Below, one piece after another: positions 63,813 to 64,000 of a stretch of DNA of 64,000 nt; position 1 is the first letter of the stretch, and every line of letters begins with the position of its first letter. The DNA is from Palsa-1150 sp036490515 (GTDB lineage Bacteria; Myxococcota_A; Polyangia; Polyangiales; Polyangiaceae). The notes under the pieces are model-generated. The model saw only the letters and a list, made by a program, of their open reading frames with translations, was not told where the DNA came from and made no database searches. Location of the stretch: NCBI GenBank assembly GCA_036490515.1, contig DASXDU010000007.1, positions 186,001 to 250,000 of the forward strand, given 5' to 3'. A program made the position numbers and the translations under genes.

Positions 63813-64000
63813 ATGACGCTAGCGGTTCGACGTGCAGCGAGGTTTGCGCCCATCGGGGCGCTGGCAATCATGGTCGCTTGTTCGGGCGGCATCACGCCGA
63901 ACCATGAGGAGGTCGGTTCGACCTCGGAGGCGCTCTTCGGCTGCAACCCCGCGTGCACCTCGCCCTGGACTCAGTGCACGCTCCACGTCGCCAACCGGCT
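63813..64000 (+). CDS. N-terminal part of a lipoprotein, cut by window edge
   Basis: The first 62 codons of a lipoprotein: MTLAVRRAARFAPIGALA, then a lipobox IMVAC and EALFGCNPACTSPWTQC, a start of a Cys-containing domain. GGGAGGG lies just upstream of the ATG. The rest is outside the window. The LFGC, PAC and QC cysteines suggest a disulfide-rich exported domain. The GCGCCA element lies upstream. Confidence 0.75.
   Translation, partial: MTLAVRRAARFAPIGALAIMVACSGGITPNHEEVGSTSEALFGCNPACTSPWTQCTLHVANR

Overview
The window is a contiguous piece of a very GC-rich chromosome, about 70% G+C by eye, with strong G/C third-position bias. It most likely comes from a myxobacterium of the Polyangia (Myxococcota). 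The evidence is the density of lipoproteins with Ser/Gly or Asp/Ala-rich linkers, Hanks-type Ser/Thr kinases, an FHA/sigma-54 activator, PAS-rich phosphorelay proteins, a MYXO-CTERM-like sorting segment, and many GTG starts with 1-4 base stop/start overlaps. No rRNA, tRNA, CRISPR array, insertion sequence or prophage was recognised. Family assignments come from motifs read by eye; no database search was possible.

Layout. 1-5.5 kb: C-terminal part of a prolyl oligopeptidase, a small winged-helix protein, a membrane-anchored MutS-like ATPase, moaB with an epoxide-hydrolase-like gene, and on the minus strand an epmA-like EF-P lysyltransferase coupled to a TetR regulator whose start lies in an 18-bp FadR-type dyad. 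6-11.5 kb (minus strand): TPR/AIM24 protein, pgsA, a lipoprotein and an orphan SctS/FliQ-like export protein; then a D-cysteine desulfhydrase-like enzyme, a CPBP-like membrane protein and a biotinyl carrier protein. 11.5-17.6 kb (plus strand): envelope and secreted proteins, including a metallo-hydrolase lipoprotein, a membrane phosphatase/sulfatase-fold protein, a PNGase F-like lipoprotein and a PQQ-propeller lipoprotein. 17.6-21.3 kb (minus): a signalling module (TPR/PEGA-like protein, Ser/Thr kinase, FHA-sigma-54 activator) with coupled reading frames.

22-30.8 kb is the most unusual region. An MFS transporter is followed by a polyhydroxybutyrate-depolymerase-type esterase whose MYXO-CTERM-like tail reads straight into a second signal peptide and beta-barrel. 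Then come a frameshifted lipoprotein, a mosaic made of fragments of two neighbouring genes, and about 0.8 kb of DNA with a 21-bp period that ends where a sigma-70-like gene begins. Beyond lie a putative anti-sigma partner, a second frameshifted lipoprotein, a PIN-domain remnant, and a small protein gene with a very strong Shine-Dalgarno and a strong terminator.

30.8-45.5 kb: a large extracellular-lipase-like lipoprotein, a membrane Ser/Thr kinase, small lipoproteins, a GST and a three-gene PAS/histidine-kinase phosphorelay with overlapping starts and stops. 45.5-56.7 kb: a cupin lipoprotein, an ArsR/SRPBCC pair, a TetR regulator beside a truncated methyltransferase, a CRP/FNR regulator facing an envelope operon, glucose-6-phosphate dehydrogenase, and an ABM monooxygenase divergent from a DJ-1/AraC regulator. 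Four of these regulators sit next to readable dyads or direct repeats. 56.7-64 kb: lipoproteins, an SGNH hydrolase, a DUF1993 protein and two tandem arylsulfotransferase-family lipoproteins.

A recurring element, two GCGCCA boxes exactly 21 bp apart, lies upstream of the AraC-type regulator (55646), near the GST/NHL lipoprotein pair (39888), upstream of the lipoprotein at the right edge (63735), and in weaker form upstream of an arylsulfotransferase-like gene (62300). It may define a small regulon. Two lipoprotein genes carry single-base frameshifts and one kinase lacks a normal start, so local sequencing errors cannot be excluded.
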